This document shows, piece after piece, positions 10,564 through 21,515 of a DNA stretch of 64,000 bases (position 1 is its first letter; each line of letters opens with the position of its first letter). A program made the position numbers and the translations under genes. The notes beneath the pieces were generated by a model. The model saw only the letters and a program-made list of their open reading frames with translations. It made no database searches and had not been told where the DNA came from. Source of the stretch: Zygnema cylindricum (Eukaryota; Streptophyta; Zygnematophyceae; Zygnematales; Zygnemataceae); the NCBI GenBank assembly GCA_037447655.1, contig JBBHKE010002180.1, positions 1-64,000 on the forward strand, read 5' to 3'.

Positions 10564-11762
10564 TCAGAGAAACTGCAACTTCCGGAGTATGTCGTCTGTT
10601 TCCTCGCGATACTCCTCGAACTCTTGACCAAGGGCGTCGAGTTGATGTTGGAGCTGCTCACATCGGGTCTCAAGCAACGCAATATGATGATCTACCGCTG
10701 CCAATCGCCTTCGAGTGATTCGCTCTCGAACATAATCCTCCCCTTCCTCGGGTACAACCTCGGTTAATTCGGGTCGCGGCGGAATGGCCGCCGGTGTAGG
10801 CTCCTCGGGTGTCGGAATTCGGGGTTCTTCAGGTTCAGCCACTGGGGGAACTTCCTCCTCTTCTTTGTCTGCCGGTTCCCACCGAGGTACTTTTCGTAAT
10901 TTAAAGGACACATGCTTCCTTGCAGCTCAGGCCCGCTGCAGAGCATTCTTTCGGGCCAGCTTGAGTGCCTGTACCTCAGGGTGACCTCCGCCCTAGAGAT
11001 GATGTCGTGGAGGCGGACATCCCATGGGTGATAATGACGAAGTAACCCGGCAACATCAATCCTGTACCTGTAGTTGTCCTCTACCACTTCCACAAACAGT
11101 AAGGTATGAGGGTTTAGCTACACATAACCCTTATGGTTATATCCCAGGTCTTTTGTCCGCATGAAATTCCACGCTGGGTGTGATGGAACGTCGGCAAGAA
11201 TACGGATAGGACTTCCAAGCTTTCCTATACGCCACTCCTCGGGCCACTCCGAGGGGTTCCAATAAAATCTTTTGGCGAAGCTGAAGGCGAGGTCTGGATG
11301 TTGGGTGTCGACCGGTAGTGAGAAGAGGTAGTTGGGAATTTCCTCTCCCTATTCACTTTCCTCCTTCGGATCACCTCGGTTCTCTCGCAGGAGGAACACA
11401 TCGTCGCCACTGGGGTATTGTGCCTCTGCCTTCCTTTCCGCGCTCTCAGACGACTGCTCGTCCGCGGTACTCTCCTTATTTGGGTCTTGCATTACCTCTA
11501 GATTTGAGGCGCGCTTCTCAATTGGCGGAGGCGTTGGTTCTCGTTCTGGTTCCTCCGCCTCCGATAGCTCATGATCTTCTTTAAACTCCTGATCCCCTTC
11601 CCTGGTTGGGGTGTATTCGGGGTCCTGTGAGTTTTCTGACCCCTCCCCTCCACTGGTCTGTGCCGGTCCTGCCTCGCTGTTGGCGCTTTCCTTAGGTTCC
11701 GGCTCCACTTCCACTTCACTTCGCCTGCTTGCTTCCACCATGACCTCCGCCGCCCTTAACAA
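10564..11762 (-). pseudogene. Gypsy accessory ORF after pol (unknown function)
   Basis: Between the chromodomain and the 3' LTR lies a further coding region on the element's sense strand. From the ATG at 11762, a 137-aa acidic, disordered N-terminus (EPEPKESANSEAG.., EEPEREPTPPP) runs to YPSGDDVFLLRENR and stops at 11349. Homologous sequence then continues in pieces with a compact central domain (11093-10764 region), a Pro/Glu linker (PPVAEPEEPRIP) and a C-terminal predicted coiled coil (HHIALLETRCEQLQHQLDAL) ending near 10564. The partial copy at 8657-9552 shows it was once one long frame of roughly 400 residues. I do not recognise the central domain. It could be an envelope-like position ORF or a second Gag-like protein. 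No membrane segment is seen. Confidence 0.6.
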
Positions 11763-12515
11763 TCTCTCGGAACGGTTCGCATCTCCTTGTCACACCCGTA
11801 CAAGTCTCCGACGCCATAGACACTGTTGATCCAGACAATTCCGGTAATTCTAGAAGCGAAGGTAAACTGACTGTGCGGAGAGAAGCAATTTCCAAACAGC
11901 CGAGACTAGGTTGGTCGCGAGGACGGATGGCGACTTTATTCACGGGGGTTGAGGGTTTCACTTTTGGACTTTGTGAAGCGTCGCAGCGTGCGAGGGTATC
12001 GCAGCGTCCATCATTTATAAAACTGCGCTGCCATGGCGAAACCGAGGGTTCGTCGTTACCCAGATAGTGAAACACAATTGCGCCGTTGCGCTTTCCTGTC
12101 AGCGCAGCGGTGGTGCAGCGATCCTTTGACGACATCGTAACCATGTTGCGCTGGGGTGGCTGCGCTGCTACAGCGTTGCGGTGTGGTAACATCGCGGCTG
12201 CGTTCCGTTGCCGCGTCCCCAAGATGATTGCGATGGTTGCGACACTGCGATTCGCTCCTTTATTGCGGCCGCTGCGATTGCCCCTCCGATAAAGCTCAGT
12301 GTCCTCACTCCGCTTAAACCGGCGCAGCAACTCCGGAGAATGCAGATCCTTCTCGTCCACCCAAGAGTCGTCCTCAACACCGTAGCCCTTCCAACGCACC
12401 AAATATTGGGTGGAGTTGGAATTTTGAGAGTGGCGTGACCGAAGGATCTCTTCCACCTCATACTCGTCCGAGGTTCCCTGAACGGGTGGTAAAGGAGTAT
12501 TTCGTCGTCGATGAG
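11716..12515 (-). pseudogene. Chromodomain at end of gypsy pol
   Basis: The frame reads ..RNTPLPPVQGTSDEYEVEE.. followed by a chromodomain core: ILRSRHSQ, TQYLVRWKGYGVEDDSWVDE and LHSPELLRRF. This is the classic EVEEIL..YLVRWKGY..SWE pattern found at the C-terminus of chromoviral integrases, which bind histone marks to direct integration to heterochromatin. The aromatic cage positions Y, W and W are kept. The linker from integrase is interrupted at 12521-12639 by a copia LTR fragment. The frame continues as low-complexity sequence to 11716. Confidence 0.8.
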
Positions 12516-12520
12516 GGAAC

Positions 12521-12639
12521 TGTTGAAATAAGTAGTTTTTGTATTTTCTAGTTTAAAATAAATTAGCGGAAACATATATAAGAAATGATGGCAGCCTGCC
12601 TCCATCTCTTCTCTCTCTCCCCCATACTTGTTGTAGTCA
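12521..12639 (+). repeat. Copia LTR fragment inside gypsy pol
   Basis: It starts TGTTGAAATA and contains CAGCCTGCCTCCATCTCTTC and CATACTTGTTGTAGTCACTG, matching the first about 125 bp of the LTRs at 42012 and 54754. Only this LTR start is present. The gypsy integrase tail that should lie here is missing, so insertion was coupled to deletion or was followed by it. Confidence 0.6.
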
Positions 12640-13922
12640 CTGAAGCCTACACGGGAAAGAATTGTGAACAGTCGTGTGAACTTCGGTGCCAACTTCTTAA
12701 AGAGGCCACCCGGCAAGGAGAGGTTTGCCATATTAAGGCGAGCCTTGTCTCCCACACTATTTACGGTGTCCTTCTGGTGAGCGTCGGCCTGCGACTTTTG
12801 ACGATCCTTTGCCATTTCGAGCGCCTTGGCCGCCTTTCCAGGTTTCCTTGTAGCGTTTTGGCAAAATCCAGAGCTATCGGTGTTTGGCAGTCCGCTACCA
12901 ATATGTTTTGGGAAAGAGTGTGCTGTCGTCTATTAAGGGAGGATGGCGTAACATTTGTTGACGAGTGCACTGCACTGTTGTATGCTACCTCGATTGTTGT
13001 TAAATGGTCCACCTATTCCGTTTGGTGCACCGAGACATAAGCCCGCAATGCTTCCTCCAAATTTCGATTCACCCTTTTAGTCTGATCATCGGTTTGAGGG
13101 TGGTAGGCTGTGGACATGGCCAGCTACGTGGCACATAACGCAAATAGATTTTGCCAAAAGTGGCTTAGAAATTTACGATCGCGGTCACTGACAATTTTTG
13201 TCGGAAGTCAGGCACTTTGCACCGGACTAACTCCTCAGTTCAACCTCCGTTTAAGGTAAACTAAATTGCGCAGTGTTCCAGGGTGAAAATATAAAGATTT
13301 GGTCCGGCTGATTGTCCCCTTCCTTCTCCGTACGCCAGAGTCTGTACAAAGTGGAATGAAGCCCCGGAACTCGTGGAAGTGCAAATGTACCGAAGATGCA
13401 CACGCGCTTGACACCTTGTTGCCCTGAATCGGACTTGTTCGTATTACAGGAGTCACACATTCCGACATATTCTGCAATGTCTCGAGTCATGTTTGGCCAG
13501 TAAAACGCCTCAGCGACACGTGCGGTTGTTTTATCTTGCCCAAAATGTCCACTGAGCGGCTTGTCGTGACTTATTTTAAGAATCATCTGACGGAGTTCCG
13601 TATTGGTTGGCACATAAAGCCATGTTGTCTTACTCGGTCTGTATCGCCACATACCATTGGCGGTACGAACGAGTACCTTCTGTTTAATGAGTTCCTTTAG
13701 TGAATCATCGTCTCTGTAGGCGGCCTTTATCCTACCTAACCAATGTTTGTCCACTTGAACAGTACTGGTGACTGCGCTGAGTTTCGCGTCTTGCGCTGCG
13801 GTCGACGCTGCGGTGTCTCCTTTCGCAGAGCTTACGTTGCCATACTGCGGTGCTTGCCGTCGTTGCTCCGCTTCTGGCGCAGCGACTCCGGGTCTTCTTG
13901 ACAGCACATCCGCCGGGTTCAT
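12640..13922 (-). pseudogene. Gypsy integrase, degraded
   Basis: The minus strand encodes ..NPADVLSRRPG (end of RNase H), then the integrase H2C2 zinc region: LKISHDKPLSGHFGQDKTTA.. VAEAFYWPNMTRDIAEYV.. CDSCNTNK. The catalytic core is broken by several stops and shifts (13477-13020). Core-terminal sequence resumes at 13012-12761 (ATRKPGKAAK-like, then KSQADAHQKDTV) and NMANLSLPGGLFKKLAPKF at about 12710-12650, the usual KLAPKF..GPF conserved block. Integration function is lost in this copy. Confidence 0.75.
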
Positions 13923-15213
13923 TTTGCCTGGCTTATATTCTATAACAAGTTCCGAACTTAAGGTCTACAGAAATGTCATCCAGCGCACTTGTTTCTTGGA
14001 CAACTTCGACTGGGTTTGGAGATATTGTAAGGCATGGTGATCCGTGATAATCGTGATCCGTTTTCCCTAAACGTAACACTTCCAAACCTCCAGAGCATTG
14101 ATGATAGCTAATGTCTCTTTCTCATGGGTGGCCTAGTTCAGCTCTGCTGCCTTTAGTTTTCGACTCTCATAGGCGATGGGTTGAAGGCCTTTCCCTTGAT
14201 CTTGCATAAGGATCGCTCCAATAACTGTATCGCTAGCGTCGATAATTATCGTCCAAGGTAAGTCCGGGTCGGGAACAGCTAACACATGGGTGGTAACCAA
14301 CCGCTCCTTTAGCGTGTTAAAGGCTGCCCCTTGTGCCGCTTTCCAATCATAGGGCACGTCATTCTTGAGCAATTCCGTGAGCGGTGCAGCGATTTTTAAA
14401 AAACCTTCAACAAAACGTCGATAATAGGAGCATAGTCCTAGAAAGCTCCGTAACTCCATAATATTCGCCGGCTGCGGCCACTCCTTAACTGCCCTTGCCT
14501 TGTTTAGATCCACTGCGATACCGTCCCGGCTCACATATGGCCTAAAAAATCAATCTTCTCCTTGAAAAAGTCACATTTACTTCTTTTTGCGTACAACTTA
14601 TTTTTCCCGAAGGACTTGGAGAACCGTCCGTAAGTGCTTCATATGATCCTCCTACAATCGGCTATAGACCAGTATGTGGTCTAGGAAGACAATCACAAAC
14701 GCATCCAGATATTGCCGAATGATGGAATTCATTAGATGCATAAAGGTTGTGGGTGTGTTAGTCAACCCGAACGGCATTACCCGAAACTCGAAATGACCGT
14801 ATCGAGTTCTGAACGCCATTTTTTCCACATCTTCCTTGGCAATTCTAATCCGGTGGTAGCCGCTCCGCAAGTTTATTTTCGCAAAATATTTAGCACCTCG
14901 AAGTCGATCCAACAATCCGTCTATCCTCGGCAGGGGGTACGTATTCTTCACCGTTAATTTGTTGAGCGCTCGGTAGTCTACACACATACGGAAACCTCCA
15001 TCTTTCTTGTTCACTAAGAGAACGGGGCTCCATACGTTGACTTGCTTGGTTCGATTGCTCCGGCTTCGACCAACTCCGCGAGTTGCTTTTTCAGTTCCTC
15101 CCACTTGGTGTAGCTCATCTTTTACACCCGATTTGCAGGGGGTACCGATCCAAGAAAAAGCTCTATCCTTTGGCCTACTTCACGTTTTGGATGTAATCCT
15201 TCGGGGAGCTTCG
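13923..15213 (-). pseudogene. Gypsy reverse transcriptase-RNase H, degraded
   Basis: From 15213 down the frame reads [20 protein letters not shown].., [20 protein letters not shown], then RT motifs [33 protein letters not shown], and [10 protein letters not shown] at 15104-14652. The YVDD box reads FLDH, with the second catalytic Asp replaced by His. RNase H begins at 14534 (EWPQPANIMELRSFLGLCSY, YYRRFVEGF, ..LPWTIIIDASDTVIGAIL) and continues with a stop at 14133. Upstream coding is cut at 15213 by a copia LTR. Confidence 0.85.
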
Positions 15214-15449
15214 TGAAACTCTGAGACCTCCATTGGCCCTCAGAATATGCAGATCCAAAAGAAGCTAATCTAGATAGTGCCGACTCCAAGTTAATATAAA
15301 CCCAAGTGACTGACCCCTTGACAGTCAGAACCCCAATATAGATTCCCCCCTATGAAATAACACTTTCTGTGTGCTCATTTCCACCACAGAATGCAAAGTT
15401 AGAATATGAGATTTGGACACATTCACCCACTTTGACTTTCCCTTAGAAA
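15214..15449 (-). repeat. Copia LTR fragment bordering assembly gap
   Basis: It begins TGAAACTCTGAGACCTCCAT and stays alignable to 59231-59467 up to TTTGACTTTCCCTTAGA, where the N run starts. It is inserted directly in the gypsy RT frame. Confidence 0.7.
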
Positions 15450-15459
15450 NNNNNNNNNN
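15450..15459. other. Assembly gap (10 N)
   Basis: Ten Ns of unknown true length. The sequence on the right does not continue the LTR on the left, so order and distance across this point are uncertain. Confidence 0.99.
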
Positions 15460-17870
15460 GTGTTGCACTCCAGGAGAAATAACTGGAGATAGTTCACTTC
15501 CACAGGGAGAAGTAAGTGTCTGTATAAAAAACCAAAGGAGGTTTAGTTGGCTTAAACTATAACAGTCATTTCTACGAAAGACGTTTACTAGTACAAAATG
15601 AAGAATATTACTAGGAAGTAGCTTGATATGTACACCGACAACGTGGAAAGAAAAGTTCGACGCCCTGTGAATTTTCTAATTACGTAGGAGAACACAATAT
15701 AGTAAGTAACAATTTTGCATGGGATATTTGAGATCAACAGGAAAAAAATAGGCAGCAGCATCCAGTTCGCATGACAAGGGTGACAGTTATTGGTAGTATT
15801 ATTGACAGTGGGAACAGTACGCTTGACCTACGACGACGGATAAAAAAAGGACAACTAGAGTTTATAGGGTACGTTTTAACAATGAATGATATAACACAAG
15901 AGGATGCATTAATCTTTTAAGTGTCCCGCAGCTTGAAAAGAAAGGTGCAACAGCCACATGTATAGTTCGATGAAGGATCATTATAAGAAGTAAAACATGA
16001 TCATTTGCAGAAAGCATCTTTACTGACAATATCAAATTCGGTTGATTTGGAGGAAACCAAAAAATATGTCTGTGAATGAAGAGGGACACCTTCACTTGAT
16101 AGAGGTCAATAAAGAGGACCTCACGTTGTGGCATCATAAAATGAACCATACTTCAGAGAGCATTATTAAAGAGAGGATTTCTTAGGTTGCGGCTTCAAGA
16201 TTTTACGTGACAATAGAAAAAAATGTCATTGGATGTGTAAATTGCACAAAAAGGAAACATAAAAGGAAACCGCATCTAATAAAACATGTTCAATTTAAAG
16301 CGGATGCCCATTTAGAACTAACTACTAGTCCATGTAAAACATTGTGGTGACAAACATCGGAAAACCATTGGGAAAATAAAATACAATATGGTGGTAGTTG
16401 ATGATTTGAGTAGGAAGACATGGGTATACCCGTTAAAAGCTAAGGGAAAGTATAAGGCTGGTAAAGGTGGTACGGTCGATTCACGGAGGTGAATTTCTTG
16501 TCTTTGCGTAACATTGTAAGGAGACAAGGAATAAACAGCAGTTCACTGCTCCTTATTCCCAACAATTTAATGCAATCGCATAGCGAAAGAATCGGACATT
16601 ACAAGAGATGGTGCGGGCTATGCTCCATATGACGAAACTCACCCATCGTCTTTGGGGGGAACTAGATAGAGCCGTCAATCATGTTACCTACCGGAGAATC
16701 AACTCTACTTTAGGCAACAAAACATCGGAGGAACTTTGTAGTGAAACAATGCATACGGTTAAACACTTAAGGATTTCAGGATGTGAGGCTACAGGGTATG
16801 TAGAGGAAAAAATTGAGATGGGAAGTTTGCGCCACGGTCATGGGAAGGATACTTTGTGGATTATAGTGAGATCTCAATGCAACATTGAATTGACAAACCG
16901 GTTACTAAAAGGTGCGACACTTTAGAAATGTGGATTTCAACGAAAATTTGGAACGGATCGTAAAAAGAGCTTATATGTCCAAACGGGCTCATGATTATAC
17001 GAAGAATAGGCATTATGAAGAGTTCGTGGTTGACGAGGAGAAAAAAGTCTTGATGGAGGAAGGGTCAAAGAAAAAGGTGCAATTTGTAGAGAAGACTCTA
17101 GAGAAAGTTTTGACGCCTAAGCCTACTGACAACAGACCAAAAAGAGGGAAGGTCATTGGTGAATCGCCCACACGCACCAATAACGTGACATCAGAAGAGA
17201 CGCCTTTGGAGAAGAAGGACGATGACAAGCTTGAGAGCAGTGATTACGACAAGGAGTTAGTGGGGGACGTACGAAAGAGTAAGAGAAGAACTAAAGGGAA
17301 GGCATCGGATCGGTTCTCACTAGGGCAGCCATACAAAAAACAACCGGTTACCAAAGGGCAATTTCTAAAATTAGAGAGAAAAAGGTGGAATCCTTCCTTT
17401 TATGAAAGACAATTACAGAGAATCGTCTGACCGATCCTCAATCATATCAAGAGGCTCGAGATTTGGACGGATGGGAGGAGAAGTGGAATCTTGCGTTCAT
17501 AAAAGAATTTAATTCTGTAAAAGCTAATGGGTGTTTCGAGGAATTTGACTTGCCAAAAGATAAGAAGGAAATAGACTCAAAATGGGTATTCAAGACTAAG
17601 ACCAGAGCCTCAGAGAAAAATCTTAAGGACAAAGCAAGGTTAGTATGTAAAGGTTTCCACCAGAAAGAAGGCTTTGGCAATTCAGAGACTGTAGCTTGTG
17701 TGGTCAGGTTAGACTCATTGCATGCAATTATTGCAATGGCGGCGGCTAAAAGAATGCACATCCAACATATGGACGCAGAAATAAATTTTTTTTTGTGGTT
17801 TGTGAAAGATAGCAAATCAAACAATGTATACACAACAAAGAAAGTGTTTCTCCGAAGTTTAATGTATTAA
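15460..17870 (+). pseudogene. Ty1/copia pol remnant, distinct lineage
   Basis: Decayed plus-strand frames carry pre-integrase (LTLWHHKMNHTSESI near 16110-16170), integrase core (VVVDDLSRKTWVYPLKAKG near 16390-16450) and its end (QEMVRAMLHMTKLTHRLWGE at 16600-16660). A Lys/Glu-rich linker follows (16912-17430, ..VRKSKRRTKGKASDRFSLGQ) and then RT fingers (17463-17800: EEFDLPKDKKEIDSKWVFKT, DKARLVCKGFHQKEG, HIQHMDAEINFFL). The RT palm and RNase H are absent. It differs clearly from the copia family that fills 35-55 kb. Many stops. It lies within the gypsy element. Confidence 0.75.
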
Positions 17871-17879
17871 ATACAACCA

Positions 17880-18319
17880 AAGTACAAATCTCCTTTAGCT
17901 ATTAATCTTTCTACACCTCCATAATAATCTACGCCTCCAAAAGATAACTCTACCACGAAGTTTCAACAAATATATGTGCACACGACTAAAAACGCGTGGC
18001 GAAGTATACGGATGACAAAAAGGTAGTCGTCCTAAGTTAGTTGACCAACAATGAAAGTCAACTACCAACCGACTTTGACTACACGGTACGACTAGAACTT
18101 AAGTGAACCACATGGTACGACTAGAACTTAAGTGAACCGAAGCGACGAAACAATTTCCACGTCAATTCTATAGTACGGCTAGAACTCACACGAAACAAAC
18201 AAGCAACTTCTACATCACTTGAAATATCTAGCGACGAAACTACTTCGTTAGTGGTCGTCGCTACTTTAGCTACAAGAATGTCTCGTCGCTAAGTGAGTGA
18301 TCAGTACATAATCCTAACA
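17880..18319 (-). repeat. Probable 3' LTR of another minus-strand copia
   Basis: The right border is TGTTAGGATTATG on the minus strand, preceded by the purine tract AAGAGAGGGAA and then copia RNase H, the order expected at a 3' LTR. Inside, GGTACGACTAGAACTTAAGT repeats at 18085 and 18114, with a weaker third copy at about 18174. The left border is not defined. Confidence 0.5.
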
Positions 18320-18361
18320 TTCCCTCTCTTACTGAGACACTTAAAGCCCCCTCTTACTCCA

Positions 18362-18770
18362 AGCCCAATAACGTTTTTCCCATTTCATATACTTCCTTTA
18401 ATGTTGCTTAGGTTAACATATCAGCAGCTTGCTCTTTTGTAGGTACAAACACAAATTTAACTTTTTTTTCCAAAACTAAATCTTTAACAAAATACCACTG
18501 AATTTTAATTTGCTTTGTACGCTTATGTAAAATAGGATTTTTACTAAGTGCAATGGAAGACATGTTATCACATAATATTTGCATGCATTCCTTTTTCACT
18601 CTAACCTCCGATAGAAATTCCTTAATCCACACGGCATTCTTCGCAGCATGACATGTGGCCATTTACTCCACCTTCTTAAATGATAGTGCCACAGTGGGTT
18701 GCAACCAAGAATTCCACGAGATGGCTCCTCTTATAAGTAAAAACACATATCTTGACGTAGACATTCGTGT
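18362..18770 (-). pseudogene. Copia RNase H fragment
   Basis: On the minus strand: GAISWNSWLQPTVALS, a stop, then MATCHAAKNAVWIKEFL (18662), CMQILCDNMSSIALSKNP, KQIKIQWYFVKDLV and PTKEQAADMLT. These are the standard C-terminal RNase H blocks of copia polyproteins (..EAEYMA..A..W...LL, CDN.SAI.L..NP, K.I....HF.R). It belongs to the element ending in the LTR at 17880-18319. Confidence 0.8.
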
Positions 18771-19687
18771 ATCATGGTCCCCTCTGAAATTTTATGGGCT
18801 CCATGTCGTGCATGTGACAAAAAGGGATGGCAAACATGCAACACAATCAGCTGCAAAATAAATAATAAACAAATAAGCGAGAAAGTCATGAACATCTCAG
18901 AAAACGAGTGAGAATAATTATGTACAAGCAGCAAGTAAACATATCATAAGAAGGATAAAGGTAGAGTGAGAGAGGAAGCTAGGAGGCTCAGTTTATTTAT
19001 TATGCCAACGGATAGCCACTAGGCTCCCTGGTCAGTTTATATTCCTTACATGAGTTCAATAAATAAAAATTCGACTCAATATCACAACACAAACTGAAAA
19101 TGTAGCAACCTGCGAGCAAATCTGAGATAACCAGATTTAGTCACACACACAAAACATACTAGGAGAGCCAACCCTAATCCACTATCACGCAGTAAATCAC
19201 ACAAGCAAACCAAAAACTATCCAATCACAATCCAAGGTTCAGCAACAGCCTGAGAAAGAAGGCCGAGCAAAAATCCACTTGATAGGCGCGAGAAGAAGTG
19301 AAGGGAAACCGGTTAGGCCTCGGCGTGAGCCGCGTAGATTAATTTGTAGGGCAGGTTTACAGAGAAAGAAAGTAATAGCTAGGCAGTAAAACGCATAATG
19401 ACCAGAAAAATAGTCACTAAAACTATCCTGACAATTTCACAAGAAAAATACTCAAAGTTTAGGTCAAATCTTCCAAAATGAGAATTCTTTTGCTCTTGAA
19501 ATTGTGAGCACAGAATTCACCCAAAATTCGCTAAGTACAAAGTCTACAGCTGAGAGTCTACCTTACTCCGACTACATAGGTTCTATGTAGTTGTCTGCGC
19601 TTAGTTTGGATTTTGGCCAATAGGCGACCAGAATTGTCTGCCTTACGTTACAAAATCTACAACCTACGGATAAAAACCCTTCCTACA
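18771..19687. other. No gene recognised inside gypsy
   Basis: Between the copia remnant and gypsy gag nothing is recognisable. It may be the missing 5' LTR or leader of the minus-strand copia or decayed gypsy gag-protease. Frames are short and interrupted. Confidence 0.4.
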
Positions 19688-20299
19688 CTACATCGTGCTT
19701 TCCCGAGCAAGCCATTGTTCCACATCCCTACGAATAGACGACTTAAGCCCCTTCACGTAGCGATCCACGGCTTCATCCTCCGTCATCGTAGGTATTTGAA
19801 CTTTGCACTCCAAGAACCGCTGCGTAAACTCCATCACTGAAGTTCGTTGCTTCAATACTGCGATCTTATCTCTCAGCGCTTTCACCGTGTTGACGGGCTG
19901 CGAAGTGTCGCGGAGGAGTTTACCGAAGAGCGCCCAGACGATTAGTAACTCATCGTCCTCCACCAATGTTCTCCATCAGGCCCCCGCTGCCCCTTTAAGA
20001 AGACGACCCGCGTATTGAATCTTCTCACGATCCGATAGGCTAGGAAAATTCTCGAGATAGTTCGCCACGGAGAATAGCCATGAGTCAAGGTTCTTGTGTC
20101 TTGCAGGTTCAAACTCGTCGGAAAGTCTTAATTTCGGTCTCCGGGAGTCTCTCTCTATGCCTCCATGAGGTCGCTCCCCGAGACGAGACTCTAAGGTTGT
20201 GACGGTGTTACTTAGCTGCGCGTTCTGTAATCTCACACTTTCCAACTCCCTGATAACATGCTCCAACATTTCTGTAGTGGATACGCCTTGTTCATCCAT
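19688..20299 (-). pseudogene. Gypsy gag
   Basis: It begins MDEQGVSTTEMLEHVIRELE at 20299, 34 bp after the 5' LTR, continues with a heptad-like helix and a retrotransposon-gag domain (DSWLFSVANYLENFPSLSDR, IQYAGRLLKGAAGA), meets a stop at 19976, and resumes at 19966 (VEDDELLIVWALFGKLLRDT, FTQRFLECKVQIP, DEAVDRYVKGLKSSIRRDVE). No CCHC knuckle is seen; it would lie beyond 19688. The gag assembles the particle and packages element RNA. Confidence 0.8.
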
Positions 20300-20320
20300 G
20301 CTGTCGAATCACAGGAAATA

Positions 20321-20332
20321 GCTCTGATACCA
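20321..20332 (-). promoter_or_regulatory. Gypsy primer-binding site (tRNA-iMet 3' end)
   Basis: The minus strand reads TGGTATCAGAGC one base after the 5' LTR. This is the standard PBS complementary to the 3' end of plant initiator tRNA-Met. It contrasts with the internal-tRNA PBS of the copia elements in this window. Confidence 0.9.
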
Positions 20333-20333
20333 G

Positions 20334-20815
20334 TGTAACAGGGACGATATAGCACACAGCAGGCCACAATGCACAACGGAAAACACCAAGGATTCTCCCG
20401 TAGCAACAATAGGAGCACAGTACCAACAGACAAGGTTGCGCTTTATTTCTTGGAAGAGAGTACAAGGTTGCGCTAGCTGTGTACGTCTACTTGAGGTATT
20501 CTATTCACTAGCCCACCTGACTATTTAAACTAACTAACTGCTAGTCATCCTAGTACAGTACAGTTGTACACGTGGACCTTCACGGTCAACCGAGATCTAT
20601 CTAAAACTTCCTTCTAGAACTATACAGCTCCATCTACATTCTGCGGCGTTGCTATGCTGCGCTGCTATGTTGCGGCGCTACCAACTTGCTACGCCGCTAA
20701 GTTGCTATGCTGCTACGCTACGCTGGTCTGGAATCGCAGCTGCACTGCTCTGGACTCGCAACTACAGCAGCCTAGCCCTAGCCACTAAGTACCCGAATCC
20801 TTTAACCCTATTACA
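20334..20815 (-). repeat. Gypsy 5' LTR
   Basis: 482 bp, TGTAACAGGG..CTATTACA. It differs from 10036-10518 by many substitutions in the first 100 bp, so the two LTRs are not a recent pair. It is followed on the right by CCGTGAAACAG. Confidence 0.85.
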
Positions 20816-21515
20816 CCGTGAAACAGTTAAAAGCAACTTAAAATCGAAAAAGAAACTATGCAATGCTTCTTGCTTGCAGATTGCTCAGAAAAAATTGAAC
20901 AGTTTGCAAAAATATTGTTGACAAATGATCATTTGCATTCGATGAAATTAGTGTGACTTAATTGTTAATGTATTTACGGTTTTGACGTACTAAGGGTATT
21001 TTCGCATGTAACCGAAACTTAGTCTTGCTACTTTGTTTTTTAGCGAATATTCTCCGTACAGATTTTAGAGCATTCAGATGTAAACGCAAATAACTTGTCA
21101 CTTAAAAAAGTGACTTACATAGACCTGTACGAAGAATTGTGACAGATGGAAGTGGTACATTAAATGAGGCGAAACTTCCACTCTCTTTCAATTTGAGGCG
21201 TTTCTCCGTACGCTGTACAATTTTTGTGACTTCATAATGTCCGTACGCCACATTGTCGACGTGTCGAAACCTTAAAATACGTTTCACTGTCGCACAGAAT
21301 TTGCGGTTTCGTTTATCGTCTTCCCACTTGCCGACAGGTGGCCATTTTTATTCATTCGTGGTATGTGTGAAGACACGTGTTTTGAAAGAGACGGCCCCTG
21401 TACGAAAACCAGCGTACGGAAAACAGTATGCACAGGCTTCGCGCCCAAAAATTGCAAAAAACTGCAGACACGTGCGACAGTGTCTGCCTATTCGCTTACC
21501 GCATTGGACTTTATT
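20816..21515. other. No gene recognised
   Basis: AT-rich sequence between the gypsy LTR and the methyltransferase stop codon. It contains TCTCCGTAC words reminiscent of the MITE family but no clear paired arms. The plus frame 21253-21546 overlaps the end of the methyltransferase frame and has no recognisable domain. Confidence 0.45.

Larger units (their letters stand above)
10036..20815 (-). mobile_element. Ty3/gypsy chromovirus, broken by nested insertions
   Basis: Two related LTRs (10036-10518, 20334-20815) enclose, on the minus strand: a tRNA-iMet PBS, gag (20299-19688), RT-RNase H (15213-13923), integrase (13922-12640), a chromodomain (about 12515-12270) and an accessory ORF (11762-10564). 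Gag and pol are separated by copia-derived material and an assembly gap (15214-18770). Flanking pentamers do not match (AGACC left, CCGTG right), so ends may have recombined. Many stops and shifts make it non-autonomous. Confidence 0.85.

Noticed and set aside
11332-11829. Plus-strand Ser/Leu/Pro-rich frames
   Set aside because: Antisense of the acidic accessory ORF of the gypsy.
10031-20820. Target-site duplication for the gypsy element
   Set aside because: Flanking pentamers AGACC and CCGTG differ; no duplication can be claimed.
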